Counted from the stretch's first letter, positions 8,801 through 18,182 are shown. The stretch: 64,000 nucleotides of DNA from Legionella quinlivanii (GCF_900461555.1 NZ_UGOX01000001.1:281001-345000); one strand, 5' to 3'. The notes: generated by a model from the sequence alone, not told the origin. A program made the numbers and translations.

Positions 8801-11800
8801 GTTTAGATTTTGCTCATTCTCAAGCAAATAACTAAAGCTTAGTAAAAATTCTCGGGTAATCTCTTCATTAGGCGGGTTGAAGGCGGGCGCATAACTGTTA
8901 AAAATAACAGCAAGCTCAGCCGCACCAAGCTTAAGACCTGGGCTTCTTAACGCAGCCAGGCGTTCTGTATCATAATGATTATGCCCGCTCTTTAATACTT
9001 CAGCAGCAATCATTCGTCCGTGTTTTTTTAGCCTTTCCTCATTGATGTGTAAATGCTGAATTTCAGTGTGCAGCCATTGCAGTTCCAAATGCTGGCTTAG
9101 GGATTCGGGTAGAGTCACAAGCCCGGCCTGCCTTTTTGAAATGCCTGAAGCCTGGGCTTTCTGTACCATGGACAAAAGTAAGGGGGCATAAGCTAAACGG
9201 TAAAAACGGGTGCAGGTCAATAACTCTTCGAGACTTTCACTGTCCATGCCATAGAGTACCGACACTAACTCCTCAATACTTGGATATTTTGTTAGCAGCT
9301 TGCTAAATTTAGCCAGATTCGCTGCATGTACGGGATTTTCTCTTTGCTGCAGATGAGTTATTAGTAATGAGGGAGATACGGCACTGAGTAGTTTGTATAA
9401 CAAGGGAGGAATAATGTTTATTCCTGATTGTGTAAACAAACAGTTGTCCAAAATCCATTCCTGGACTTTTATATCCTGTAGAATATGGGGATCTCTAAAA
9501 AAAACATCCAGCAGCTCATTAAATTTCATGCTGATTAAAAACTGCTGTTGTTCCTGCCATTCTTTATGAATAGTCTGGGCATTAGCCAAGGCATCACTTT
9601 CTGCTTTAGGTAGCAGGCTAATGCGCTTCATATTAATTCGCGCAAAATAAGACTCAGGATTAAACAAGGCATGCAGACGAGGTGAGGAATAATATTCAAT
9701 TGCTGTAAGATGGAGCTTAAATTTTCGCCATGCGCTTTGAATGGTTTGAATTTGTTCCTGTTTAAGCGCATCAAACGGCAGGCCTTGAGATTGACCGAGT
9801 GGATCGAAGGAGTTAATTATATCACTGACTAAGTTGGGCAAGTCATTGACGACCTGTTCAGCAATTCCTTTTCCCTGCTTTAGCAAGGGTTGCATTATAT
9901 TTTTAACGAGTCCGGTATTCGCTAATGGGTGAGAGGGATTAGCTGCCTCCTCCCCAAGTTCCATCAGAACGCCTTCAATCAGGGGCAGCCTTTGCAGCCA
10001 ACGGGCTGACACGATAGTATGTTCAGAAACATTTCCCGTATTGGCCAATGGTTCGTAAAATTGATTGAGCTTTATGATTTCTTCAAGGAATTCCATTTGT
10101 GCCTGCATGGCGATTACTTCGTCGGCAAAACCCAAATACTTAAAAAGAAGAGGATGGCATTGCCAGCCTTTCCAGGGATGCAGCCAGGCATCGCGCATAT
10201 ACTGATTTAGAAGACCTGCACTCTCAATAGGCATTTCCCAATCCGGGTTTTTTAAAAAACTCTGTATCTGCTGGCGTCGTGCAGCGGACTTCATAATGAG
10301 TTGGTGCAGCTGCTCCTGACAGGCGTTTGCTTCTGTATAATTTGCCAGTGCAGCAAATGCCTGCTCGTCTGCGTTAATTTTATTCAACCAGTCGGCAAGG
10401 GCCAGATGATTGCGCTGCAAACATTGGAACAGACTGTTGACGAAATTAAATTTTAGTTTGGGCTGTGTCTGGCTATTCAATATCCGACACAGCTGCTCCG
10501 CAGAGGTTAGCTCAGACAGCAATCTGTCAATCTGCGCGGGTGCCAGGCTGTGAATACCTTCCGGATGCCTGGCAATTAGATCGACAAAAACGAAAAGTGT
10601 CTGACTGTGTAAAAAAATCTCATATAAAGCCTGTACTGATAATACTCTGGCCAGGGTAATCAGCGAAGACCATTGAACGTCCTCGAGTTTGCTTTGTTCC
10701 AAGACATTGACAGCCAGTTTTTTTTGCCTTTCGGGTGTAAGCTTGTGAAACAAGAGAACATACTGCTCTTCTGTTATTTTGGCAGGAGGTTTCATAAGCA
10801 GGGATTGGACAAACTCCTGGCAGCAATCGCTATCCATAAAGTCTTGATTTTGGATAATGTCATAATGCTCAAGCAGCGTGCTGGTGAACGGATGATGCTC
10901 AATATCAGCCTCGGGCAGGTCGGTAAGCCAAAAATTAACTGCCTGTGGAAATTGCTGGCTGCCAAGGATAATCGCCGTCCATGCGGGATGCCGTTGCCGC
11001 AAAATTGCTATATTGTTAAATGTGACCTGCTGAAACTCTTGAACAAACTGATAGTGGTTGGCTCTATGAACCGCAGAGTTAGAGGATAGTTTCGCAAAAA
11101 ATTCAATCTGGTCTAAAACCAATGCGCGATGAGATTCCTGCTCATGATTTAAATCGAGCTCCATTAACATTCGGTTAAACACGGGAATCACATCCAGATT
11201 CACTAATTCCGGTTTAATTTGCCGTTGTGCGTCTGCAAGATGCCTCTCTCTGTCTACCGGGGTAAACAATTTTAACTGTTCAGCCAGAATTGGATAATGG
11301 ATAGCTGAGAGTGCATTGTGTGCTAATTCAATGAAAAGTTTCGGCAAATAAAACTGTAGTTCAGGCAACGCATAGACCGTTTGCAGAAAGTGTTGATCTC
11401 TTGGCAATAAAGAGAACAGGCTTGCCCGGTCAATCGTATCGAATTGGCCATTTTTGATAAGCTGTTTCAGCCAGTCGGGGAAGTTTTGAACAATTTCTTC
11501 GGTTTTTCCAGTATCAACGAGCCAAAATAGTTCCTCTTGGGAAAGGCCTGATATAGCTTTTTTAAAATGGCGCAGGCTTACAATAAATTGAAAAACCTGA
11601 TTGTCCAAAACAGGGTTTTCAGCCTGCGACTTGGTTTGATTAATAAGTTGATGAATAAATAATTGCGCTGTTTCCTGTAAGTCTACTGTCTTTCTCACCT
11701 TCTCCCAGTTATTTAAGGTAGGGCCTTCCAGTGATTGAAACAGTATGTTGATGAGATCCGCCTTGGGAATTTTCTCAAGTAACTCATCATCAATCTGGCT

Positions 11801-14191
11801 TAGGTAATCAGGGCTGAGTATGGAGCCAGGATGGTTGGTAAGCGTGATAGTTAGCTCTTTGAGAGTTTGGCATTGCCCTAGTTGTGTACAAAGTAATAAT
11901 TGGCATGCGTTTTCACTGTATTGTCCGGCATGCAGTAATTTCCAGCAGCTATGCTTTAGTGCATTGAAATTATTCTTGCCAGCAGCGCTTAGCAAATGCT
12001 CCACTTTGTAGAGATTGTTAAAGATTTTTTGCAAAACAGAGGCTTGGTTTCTGTAGAAATGTAAGAGGCGCAAGGCGTGTTCATCCATTTTCTCCGGATT
12101 ATAAGTAATTAAATCGAGGATGCGGACTGCACGTAACTTCAGGTCATTATCCGCATTATTAACCAGTACACCCTGAAGAATTTGCGGGGTGTAGTCTTGC
12201 AGGAGGGACGAGCGTGAGCACAGAGAGTGAAAACAGGCTGGTGTGGTAAACAGCTGTTCTGCAATGAGCGTGACCACATTCCTGTCACCCTCATCATTAT
12301 ATTTAATCCATTGATGTATTGGAGCCGAACTATCCAGCGTCGCTTGCAGGCGAGTGCAAAACTGCATCAGTAACTGATGTAAGGGCGCCAGATAACTGCT
12401 GTCCTGTTTTGCTTTTTTAATTAAACTGACGATTAGCTGGATGAGATGGGATGTTTCAACTTCTGGCAGTACAGCGTCGAGAATTTCCTGATGGACCTGA
12501 GGCGTCAGCAGTAGTAAGTGTTCAAAAAAAGAATGTTTTTCTTTCTTTCTCAGATAATCACTTAAGAAATTAAACTTTTCGTCAGTATTTTGATTACGCA
12601 GTAAATGGATATAAAATCGATAAAATTCCTCTTTGCTGAGCAATTCAAGGAGTTGCTGTTGTTCTTTAGCCGATATTGTCCTTATCAAATTTAAAAGAAA
12701 AGGAAAGAGCAGGATTTTTTTTATATTGGTTTCAAACAGGGCGGAAAGCCATGCCATTGATAATTTGGAAACCCCATTTAGATGAGAGGAAATAAGTTCC
12801 AAAGGCTGTGCTCTGGATTTCTTGGGTAAAATGGCAATTGTCTGCGCTATCCGTTTGCAATCCGCTGCCTGATTGGCGGACGATTTCAATTTATCGCAAA
12901 GCACGCGGCAATATTGTTTACAAAGCGATTCCTCTGGGTGAAAAATTTGTTGCAATGCCAGAATGTGGCTGCAAATAGGAATTAACTGATCTAATTCGAG
13001 CAGATTGAGCAAGCTTTCAGTCAGTCGTTGGGATTGACCGGAGTTCTGGGTTAAAAAGTTGATGGTGAAACTCTGGTCTGGAGTATTCCGGCTTATATCT
13101 TTCACGAACTGGAGCAATTGCTCCAGTTCCTCAGTTTTCTTGTAATACTCACTTAAAAAGCGGATACAAAAAACCGTATTGAGCTTATCTTGTTTGAAAA
13201 ACTGTTTGAACAGCTCTTTTCCGCTGCTTTCCTTGCAGACCGTAACCATCACCGGAATTATTTCGGCAACAAACTGTGAGTCTTCCCAGTTAAACAGGAG
13301 ATAATGAGTAAGGACTTCCGAGACCAGATTTTCCAAAGATTTTTCAGCTGGACTTTTCAAGCGGGCGATCATTAGCCAATTTGCCAGGTTCGGTCTATCC
13401 GCAATAATTTTCTGATATGCACCTTCTGAGGCTTTGGCTCTGATGGCGAGCGCCTGAATAAGATTTTCATACTTGTTTAGATAAGTCTGTCTGGATGAGG
13501 CAAATCGTCCGTGAGCTTCCTGATTTTCCTTGGCATAGGTAGAGGCGATGGCCCGCAGCTTTAAAATACTGTCAATGAGCACCTCATCCTCAAGCAAGAG
13601 TGACAGACTGTTAATGGATTGTGCCGGTACTTCCGCTGCAGAAAGCAGGAGACAGGTGCTCAGGCGCTGCAAATGCGCTTTCACTTCGGGTTCTTGAAGT
13701 GATTCATTCTTCAGGATGTAGCCAATCAATTCACCGAGCCAGACAGCATCCTTTTCGGGTCTATCGGTCAGGGCGGCATAAAGCGTTTCCCGCTGCGTAT
13801 TAGATAAAATGGCCAGCAAACTGGTTAAGGCAGTCCTGCGCTCGCCTGACTTAATCCAGGTGCTTAGAGCAAGCAGACATTGCGGCCATAAGTCAGGAGT
13901 TTCATTGATTCTATCGAAGCTTGCTTTAAGTGCTTCCTGTTGATCCTGCTCGAGAAGTCGTGAAAGAAAATGAATGGATATTTTGGTGGTAATCACCTCC
14001 AGTTTGTCTTCCGTTCCTCCCGTTTCAATCACTCTTAATAAAGTTTCCAATAAATCAAATGAATGTTGTTGAGCCAAATCATCAACAAGCTTACTTAAGA
14101 GGCTGCTATCCGGTTTGTCTGATTGATAAGCAATTAATAAAGCAGGAAGATCGGCTTTGGCCAGTAATGAGTCGACAAATTGATTGGGCAT
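5726..14191 (-). CDS. giant 2821-residue helical protein, possible effector
   Basis: One uninterrupted 8.5 kb reading frame whose function I do not recognise. The protein is leucine-, glutamine- and glutamate-rich and looks almost wholly alpha-helical, in the style of HEAT/ARM-like or other solenoid scaffolds, with no catalytic motif or N-terminal signal peptide. An Arg/Trp-rich stretch (SFRLWCRRSLFYGWENWF) lies about 250 residues from the C-terminus. A consensus AAGGAGG sits six bases before the ATG, supporting real translation from 14191. The last 45 residues or so look low in information, while another frame there encodes a hydrophobic segment, so the 3' end may carry a frameshift. Length and helical style resemble Legionella effectors or surface-associated giants; that is inference only. 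Confidence 0.75.
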   Translation of the reverse strand: MPNQFVDSLLAKADLPALLIAYQSDKPDSSLLSKLVDDLAQQHSFDLLETLLRVIETGGTEDKLEVITTKISIHFLSRLLEQDQQEALKASFDRINETPDLWPQCLLALSTWIKSGERRTALTSLLAILSNTQRETLYAALTDRPEKDAVWLGELIGYILKNESLQEPEVKAHLQRLSTCLLLSAAEVPAQSINSLSLLLEDEVLIDSILKLRAIASTYAKENQEAHGRFASSRQTYLNKYENLIQALAIRAKASEGAYQKIIADRPNLANWLMIARLKSPAEKSLENLVSEVLTHYLLFNWEDSQFVAEIIPVMVTVCKESSGKELFKQFFKQDKLNTVFCIRFLSEYYKKTEELEQLLQFVKDISRNTPDQSFTINFLTQNSGQSQRLTESLLNLLELDQLIPICSHILALQQIFHPEESLCKQYCRVLCDKLKSSANQAADCKRIAQTIAILPKKSRAQPLELISSHLNGVSKLSMAWLSALFETNIKKILLFPFLLNLIRTISAKEQQQLLELLSKEEFYRFYIHLLRNQNTDEKFNFLSDYLRKKEKHSFFEHLLLLTPQVHQEILDAVLPEVETSHLIQLIVSLIKKAKQDSSYLAPLHQLLMQFCTRLQATLDSSAPIHQWIKYNDEGDRNVVTLIAEQLFTTPACFHSLCSRSSLLQDYTPQILQGVLVNNADNDLKLRAVRILDLITYNPEKMDEHALRLLHFYRNQASVLQKIFNNLYKVEHLLSAAGKNNFNALKHSCWKLLHAGQYSENACQLLLCTQLGQCQTLKELTITLTNHPGSILSPDYLSQIDDELLEKIPKADLINILFQSLEGPTLNNWEKVRKTVDLQETAQLFIHQLINQTKSQAENPVLDNQVFQFIVSLRHFKKAISGLSQEELFWLVDTGKTEEIVQNFPDWLKQLIKNGQFDTIDRASLFSLLPRDQHFLQTVYALPELQFYLPKLFIELAHNALSAIHYPILAEQLKLFTPVDRERHLADAQRQIKPELVNLDVIPVFNRMLMELDLNHEQESHRALVLDQIEFFAKLSSNSAVHRANHYQFVQEFQQVTFNNIAILRQRHPAWTAIILGSQQFPQAVNFWLTDLPEADIEHHPFTSTLLEHYDIIQNQDFMDSDCCQEFVQSLLMKPPAKITEEQYVLLFHKLTPERQKKLAVNVLEQSKLEDVQWSSLITLARVLSVQALYEIFLHSQTLFVFVDLIARHPEGIHSLAPAQIDRLLSELTSAEQLCRILNSQTQPKLKFNFVNSLFQCLQRNHLALADWLNKINADEQAFAALANYTEANACQEQLHQLIMKSAARRQQIQSFLKNPDWEMPIESAGLLNQYMRDAWLHPWKGWQCHPLLFKYLGFADEVIAMQAQMEFLEEIIKLNQFYEPLANTGNVSEHTIVSARWLQRLPLIEGVLMELGEEAANPSHPLANTGLVKNIMQPLLKQGKGIAEQVVNDLPNLVSDIINSFDPLGQSQGLPFDALKQEQIQTIQSAWRKFKLHLTAIEYYSSPRLHALFNPESYFARINMKRISLLPKAESDALANAQTIHKEWQEQQQFLISMKFNELLDVFFRDPHILQDIKVQEWILDNCLFTQSGINIIPPLLYKLLSAVSPSLLITHLQQRENPVHAANLAKFSKLLTKYPSIEELVSVLYGMDSESLEELLTCTRFYRLAYAPLLLSMVQKAQASGISKRQAGLVTLPESLSQHLELQWLHTEIQHLHINEERLKKHGRMIAAEVLKSGHNHYDTERLAALRSPGLKLGAAELAVIFNSYAPAFNPPNEEITREFLLSFSYLLENEQNLNLIHALNERLLQHTIRIALENPASHYQFLNTLSHHPSSTRFCIEHIKNRLQQHLANYFPETAPAPACLAELTAAQFGQLTRESVASLATLQKLIFSVEPAAEFTMWLNTASASVKKDVIDFSAIASMNSILQHWKEHNNIEVSAQLTENLLLVETLLSSDDEAFLQRINELCTSVYRDYPAVYFHYLALSFNRTKQSHDLLDKLKRWMLDIGEQQADQLQWLDKLIGLLIHAGLVEEFCNELHLYPEPLRQCILISLDQKTAIDDRILTLFTPLISWKWIKEQLLAKKTGANPAWLRIALLEKQHQQAVLEDEQSIKEFLDLLMVCRFPIDALMALSKEIGNSCLNNLLVFHLLSRADCLLQFPGLTLLDSLSLTASRPTPLRLSSLSQHIKLPLVPEASLSGLQAEAAAEILCSFRQFNHLTPEILNNLLECIAEQRSSFLLYWFIHYARLPGAQKPLIILMNSLPDFAILLEQLENKIREEILFRIIDARFKNKLPDIQQPASLTDLCSGVHLDHCIHLYLHRNQEEPALVQFIGELIHSLKQREAKLTNQSMQLLLSLYEDNHFESLKESIIEITKTYRYSNTVFSDCSIFYDDGRINSKRMLEPVWLKAKSEGTTSSSPAKRLWQTSNLPATETTESEFPSPWENKALLSAISQTEETISFLSYFLIHFNGKPEMLQLFLEDYLDSHPQSLVSSDQQELLEKVSWLLTQPDLNKETGNVLFNCLTNYPQLLNNRIKFHLLCFNAEKYLQIPGMQKKYDELVQFCKEMKPFAQAYPEVAAHLQRAKQEAKFERKLMAKSGWFLSFRLWCRRSLFYGWENWFKPRSPRYVLPFENTVDSSRFSYQKMDALAEGSVLPKDLEQLLKHTRQDVSPRSLNALYEALRQFEWQSLPFNELNLREQIEKTYQKLSNLMPGNSKIERWLTNHKELFIGNRHQLLSLYIQNNQLDAIHLILEQENELSSFGPMVSQLNNVQDIASEQQQQKTTPIRGPGQTRSVCHLFGSGSSFAVTGESLPATADFALS

Positions 14192-14197
14192 TTAAAA

Positions 14198-14204
14198 CCT
14201 CCTT
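14198..14204 (-). promoter_or_regulatory. consensus Shine-Dalgarno of the giant gene
   Basis: AAGGAGG lies six bases upstream of the ATG at 14191 on the minus strand. It is a perfect match to the anti-Shine-Dalgarno and fixes the start of the 2821-residue protein. Confidence 0.8.
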
Positions 14205-14218
14205 GTTACAGCAACTTG

Positions 14219-14382
14219 TAGGCTCTGTGAACAAATTTTAATTGTGGCTGCAAATGCGGCTAACTGGTGCCAATATGTCTTTGAACTCGTTAAATAGAGC
14301 TCGCTATTCGCCTCATTCAAAAACATATTAGCACTCAATTATCCGCATTTTCGCTCACAATAAAATTTATTCACAGAACCTA
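14219..14382. mobile_element. MITE-like long palindromic element
   Basis: About 164 bases form an imperfect inverted repeat over nearly their whole length. The left end TAGGCTCTGTGAACAAATTT matches the inverted right end TAGGTTCTGTGAATAAATTT. The arms continue with matching ATGCGG, CCAATATGT/CTAATATGT and TTTGAA blocks and meet near the central GAGCTC. There is no coding capacity, so it fits a non-autonomous MITE. A diverged half copy lies at about 39761-39850. The right terminus supplies the TAG stop codon of trkH (14380-14382). Which transposase mobilised it cannot be told. Confidence 0.75.
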
Positions 14383-15831
14383 GCGTTCCCAAAAGCGAGG
14401 GGAAAATAAAATCAATAAAGAAAAAATTTCCAGGCGTCCGGCAATCATAGCAAAGATAAGAACCCATTTGCTCCAGTGATTTAAGACGGCCACATTTTCA
14501 CTGATTGCTCCTAAACCAGCGCCTGAATTGGAAATAGAAACGGCAATTGCGGAAAATGCAGTAAGGAAATCATTGCCGAATCCCATAAAAATTAACAGCA
14601 AGAGAATAAATAAAGCAATAAATACCGAAATAAAACTCCACATGGATTGCAAAATGGGTTCAGGCAGACAATGCTTGCCAATTTTAATGGGCACAATCGC
14701 ATTCGGATGAACTAAGCGAATCATTTCTCGCCTGGATTGCTTAAATATGAGCAGCACTCGAATGACTTTGATGCCGCCGCTGGTCGAGGCGGCGCAGCCG
14801 CCAATTAAACCGAGCATAATTAGCAAGATAGGTGTAAAAGTAGGCCAGTCATTGAATGGTTCGGCAATAAAGCCTGTGGTGGTTGCCAGAGAAATGATGT
14901 TAAACAATACGGTAATCACAGTATTATGGCTGATATCAAAGAAGTCATAAATGACCAGGCTGCCGGTCACAATCAGAGTGGAAACTAATAAAAAGCTGAT
15001 ATAGGTGCGAAATTCTTCATCCTGCCAGTAATGTTTAAGACTTCGTTTTTTGAAGGTAAAAAAATGAAGTGCGAAGTTTGTTCCTCCCAACAGCATAAAA
15101 AAGCAGGCGACCGATTCAATCAATTCACTTTGATAGAAAGCAAAACTGTTATCATGCATGGAAAAGCCTCCCGTGGAAACGGTGGAGAAACTTTCTCCCA
15201 GCGCATCAAACCAATCCATTCCACTTATCCAATAGCAAAGCATGCACAGCAAAGTTAATAACACATAGATTGACCATAGGGCTTTGGCGGTTTGGGCAAT
15301 CCGCGGGGTGAGTTTGCTATCCTTCATTGGGCCAGGGGTTTCAGCCCGATAGAGCTGCATACCACCAACTCCCAGCATAGGCAATATGGCCACCGCGAGG
15401 ACTACGATACCCATCCCTCCCAGGAATTGCAGCTGCTGGCGGTAAAACAAAACAGCATGCGGAAGGCTGTCAAGATCGCTAATAATTGTAGCACCGGTCG
15501 TAGTTAAACCCGAAACCGACTCAAAAAATGCATCAGTAATGGGATTGGGACTCTGTATTGCAAACAGAAAGGGCAGCGATGCAAATAAACAAAGAACCGT
15601 CCAGAAAAGGGCGACAATTAGAAAGCCATCTCTGGTTTTAAGTTCGTTTCTGCTTTGGCGAAAGAGCAGCCATAACAAACCGCCTGTACCAAAAGTACAA
15701 AGGAAGGCTATTACAAAGGGCCATAGAAAATCTTCCCGGAAAATGATATTAAAAAGGATAGGAGTGAGCATGCTGATACTAAACAGCATGAGCAAAATGC
15801 CAAGAATGCGTAAAATCGTTTTAATTTGCAT
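14380..15831 (-). CDS. trkH: Trk potassium uptake system, membrane subunit TrkH
   Basis: Potassium-translocating inner-membrane subunit of the Trk system, 483 residues with the many helices expected. Family landmarks include the selectivity-loop motifs SGLTTTGATI and STVSTGGFSMHD and the C-terminal FSPRFWER. The gene starts two bases after the trkA stop, so the two subunits are co-transcribed. The stop codon TAG is formed by the terminus of the adjacent palindromic element, but the protein has the usual TrkH length and ending, so it appears intact. Confidence 0.93.
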   Translation of the reverse strand: MQIKTILRILGILLMLFSISMLTPILFNIIFREDFLWPFVIAFLCTFGTGGLLWLLFRQSRNELKTRDGFLIVALFWTVLCLFASLPFLFAIQSPNPITDAFFESVSGLTTTGATIISDLDSLPHAVLFYRQQLQFLGGMGIVVLAVAILPMLGVGGMQLYRAETPGPMKDSKLTPRIAQTAKALWSIYVLLTLLCMLCYWISGMDWFDALGESFSTVSTGGFSMHDNSFAFYQSELIESVACFFMLLGGTNFALHFFTFKKRSLKHYWQDEEFRTYISFLLVSTLIVTGSLVIYDFFDISHNTVITVLFNIISLATTTGFIAEPFNDWPTFTPILLIMLGLIGGCAASTSGGIKVIRVLLIFKQSRREMIRLVHPNAIVPIKIGKHCLPEPILQSMWSFISVFIALFILLLLIFMGFGNDFLTAFSAIAVSISNSGAGLGAISENVAVLNHWSKWVLIFAMIAGRLEIFSLLILFSPRFWER

Positions 15832-15833
15832 TA

Positions 15834-17210
15834 CTAACCTACAAAACTCAAACTCACCTGGAAGAGCGATTCAATGTTGCTGATATATTTTTTCTTTAAA
15901 ATCAGAAGGATGATGTGATCTCCTGATTGCAATATCAGTTCAGGATTAACCATTAATACCTGACCATCACGAAATAAGGCTGCTATTGAACAGCCTGCAG
16001 GTAGATTCAATAAACTGACTGGACGTCCAACCACTTTAGAAGTGTGCTCATCGCCATGAATGACTAATTCTACAGCCTCTGCTTCGCTATGTTGAAAGCG
16101 ATAGACTTTAACCATATTCCCGCGGCGCAGTTTGGTGAGAATACTGCCAATGGTAATCAGCTGGGGTGAAATTGCCTGGTCGATGTTGCTGCCTTCAATG
16201 AGATCCACATAGGCATTGCGATTAACCAGAGCCATTACCTGGCGGGCGCCCAGACGTTTTGCCTGCAGGCATGACATGATATTGACTTCATCATCATTAG
16301 TTACTGCGCAGAACACATCGGTAAACTCGATATTTTCATTGACTAAAAGATCACGATCAGCGACATCACCTTGTAATACAGTGCCTTTGTGCAATTGCGT
16401 CACCAAATCATGGGTCCGATCGGGGCTGCGATCAATCACTTTAATCCGATAGCGACGCTCCAGAGCCTGCGCCAGTTCGGTACCAATATGTCCGCCGCCA
16501 GCAATTATGATACGTCGATTGGGGTGAGTGTAGCGTCCAAGAGCTATCAGTGCTTCTTTAATTGCTTCTGGGGAGGCAATAAAAATGACTTCATCGCCGC
16601 TGGCAACCTGCATCTCATCCTGCGGTGAGAGTACGTCCTTATCGCGAAAGATCATCACAACGCGCGCTTCAATCCCCTGCAGATGTTCATGAAGTTGTCT
16701 GATAGTCTTGCCTACCATTAAACCAGAGGATAACGGCTTGATAGTCACCATTAGTACATGGCCGTCAGCAAAGTCGAGAACCTGAGATACACCGGGATAA
16801 TCAATAAGATTTTCAATATGATCAGTTACCAGTTTTTCAGGACTGATACATACATCAACCGGAACATGCTCATCCTGAAATAACTCTGGATATTTATAAT
16901 AGTTATGGGAGCGGATGCGTGCGATTTTGTTCGGTGTACGAAAGAGGCTGTAGGCAATCTGACAGGCCATCATGTTAATTTCATCGCTATTAGTAACCGC
17001 AATAAGCATGTCAGCTTGTTCAATACCTGCTTCAATTAATACACTGGGATAGGCCGCATTTCCGCGCACAGTCTGTATATCAAGACGATACTGCAACTCC
17101 TGCAGGCGGCTTTCGTCCTGATCGATTAAGAAAATATCATTATTTTCTCTGGCCAGATTCTGTGCCAGCGTTCCACCGACCTGACCTGCTCCCAAAATCA
17201 CTATCCGCAT
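15834..17210 (-). CDS. trkA: Trk potassium uptake regulator TrkA
   Basis: Cytoplasmic NAD(H)-binding subunit that gates TrkH, 458 residues. Two RCK repeats are visible, each with a Rossmann dinucleotide motif: IVILGAGQVGGTLAQNLA at the N-terminus and IIIAGGGHIGTELAQAL near residue 233. The start overlaps the end of dapF by 10 bases and the stop lies two bases before trkH, so it sits in the lptM-dapF-trkA-trkH unit. Identification is secure. Confidence 0.95.
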   Translation of the reverse strand: MRIVILGAGQVGGTLAQNLARENNDIFLIDQDESRLQELQYRLDIQTVRGNAAYPSVLIEAGIEQADMLIAVTNSDEINMMACQIAYSLFRTPNKIARIRSHNYYKYPELFQDEHVPVDVCISPEKLVTDHIENLIDYPGVSQVLDFADGHVLMVTIKPLSSGLMVGKTIRQLHEHLQGIEARVVMIFRDKDVLSPQDEMQVASGDEVIFIASPEAIKEALIALGRYTHPNRRIIIAGGGHIGTELAQALERRYRIKVIDRSPDRTHDLVTQLHKGTVLQGDVADRDLLVNENIEFTDVFCAVTNDDEVNIMSCLQAKRLGARQVMALVNRNAYVDLIEGSNIDQAISPQLITIGSILTKLRRGNMVKVYRFQHSEAEAVELVIHGDEHTSKVVGRPVSLLNLPAGCSIAALFRDGQVLMVNPELILQSGDHIILLILKKKYISNIESLFQVSLSFVG

Positions 17211-18040
17211 AACAGTAAAGTTCCTTCATAGACAAAAGTGGCAGGACCAGTCAGATAAATGGGTGAAGCCTGATTTTGCCATTTTACGTGGAGCTGTCCG
17301 CCGGGTAAATCGACCTGAATAGTTTCTTCCATCTGGTAAAAAAGACGGCCGATGGCTGCTGCTGCGACTGCCCCGCTTCCACAGGCCTGTGTTTCACCGC
17401 AGCCTCGCTCATAGACACGGACTTGCAGGCGATCATTGGTGATAATCTCCATAAACTCTGCGTTGACTTGCTCCGGGAACAGGGGATGAAAGCTGATCTC
17501 CTCGCCAAGAGTATTTACCGGGGCCTTCTGAATGTCATTTACCAGGGTTACCGCATGGGGATTGCCGACGCTGATGGCATGAACGGCGACATTGTTTCCC
17601 TTTGCCAATGATAATATATAAGAGTCCTGCTGCTGAGTAACCAGAAACGGGATCTCCCTGGGATTCAGGCTGGGCGGCGGCATTTCAATGGTTACAGAGT
17701 CATCTTTATTCAGGATTAATTGCATTTTAGTGGTATGCGTCCCGACACGTATTTTCTTTTTGGTAGTCAGGCCGTAATGGTAGAGGAAGCGGGCAATGCA
17801 GCGTGCCCCATTTCCGCATTGCCCCACCTCCTGCCCGTCCGCATTAATGATGCGATAAAAGAAATCAAGTGATTTATCTTTTGACGGTTCAACAATGAGG
17901 CATTGATCAAAGCCGATGCCGCGGTGACGATCACTCAGCGTGATAATCTCTTTGGCAGTTAAATTGGCAGTTTGGTTAATTGCGTCTATGACGATAAAAT
18001 CATTGCCTAAACCGTGCATCTTTGTGAATTTCAGACTCAT
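17201..18040 (-). CDS. dapF: diaminopimelate epimerase
   Basis: Converts LL- to meso-diaminopimelate for lysine and peptidoglycan synthesis. Both catalytic cysteine motifs are present: CGNGARC and CGSGAVAAAA. I start it at the ATG at 18040 (MSLKFTKMHGLGNDF), giving 279 residues. A longer in-frame opening reaches 18124, but that region is used by the upstream lipoprotein gene and the extra residues do not match the family. It follows lptM by 19 bases and overlaps trkA by 10. Confidence 0.95.
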   Translation of the reverse strand: MSLKFTKMHGLGNDFIVIDAINQTANLTAKEIITLSDRHRGIGFDQCLIVEPSKDKSLDFFYRIINADGQEVGQCGNGARCIARFLYHYGLTTKKKIRVGTHTTKMQLILNKDDSVTIEMPPPSLNPREIPFLVTQQQDSYILSLAKGNNVAVHAISVGNPHAVTLVNDIQKAPVNTLGEEISFHPLFPEQVNAEFMEIITNDRLQVRVYERGCGETQACGSGAVAAAAIGRLFYQMEETIQVDLPGGQLHVKWQNQASPIYLTGPATFVYEGTLLLCG

Positions 18041-18059
18041 GTTTTGGCTCTCGGGTTGG

Positions 18060-18182
18060 TCAGGATTCAGGGGCTGTTTGTTCTGGTAAATAAAGCGGGC
18101 CTTTCTGGCCGCAGGCTGATACATTGGCTATTAACACAACTAGCAACAGCACTTGCCCAAGGATCTTTCCTGATAATTTCAT
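18060..18182 (-). CDS. lptM: LptM (YifL)-type small lipoprotein
   Basis: A 40-residue lipoprotein. It has a short hydrophobic signal (GQVLLLVVLIANVSA), a lipobox cysteine, and the hallmark CGQKGPLYLPE directly after it. The same tiny gene lies immediately upstream of dapF in Escherichia coli and many gammaproteobacteria; there LptM assists oxidative maturation of the LPS transporter LptD. ATG is at 18182 and the TGA stop at 18062-18060. The motif and position make the call strong despite the size. Confidence 0.9.
   Translation of the reverse strand: MKLSGKILGQVLLLVVLIANVSACGQKGPLYLPEQTAPES

Noticed and set aside
10673..11089. 138-residue plus-strand frame opposite the giant gene
   Set aside because: Antisense shadow of a long real frame, with no ribosome binding site and no recognisable domain.
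18041..18124. N-terminal extension of dapF
   Set aside because: The region overlaps the lptM coding sequence in another frame and the residues do not resemble DapF.
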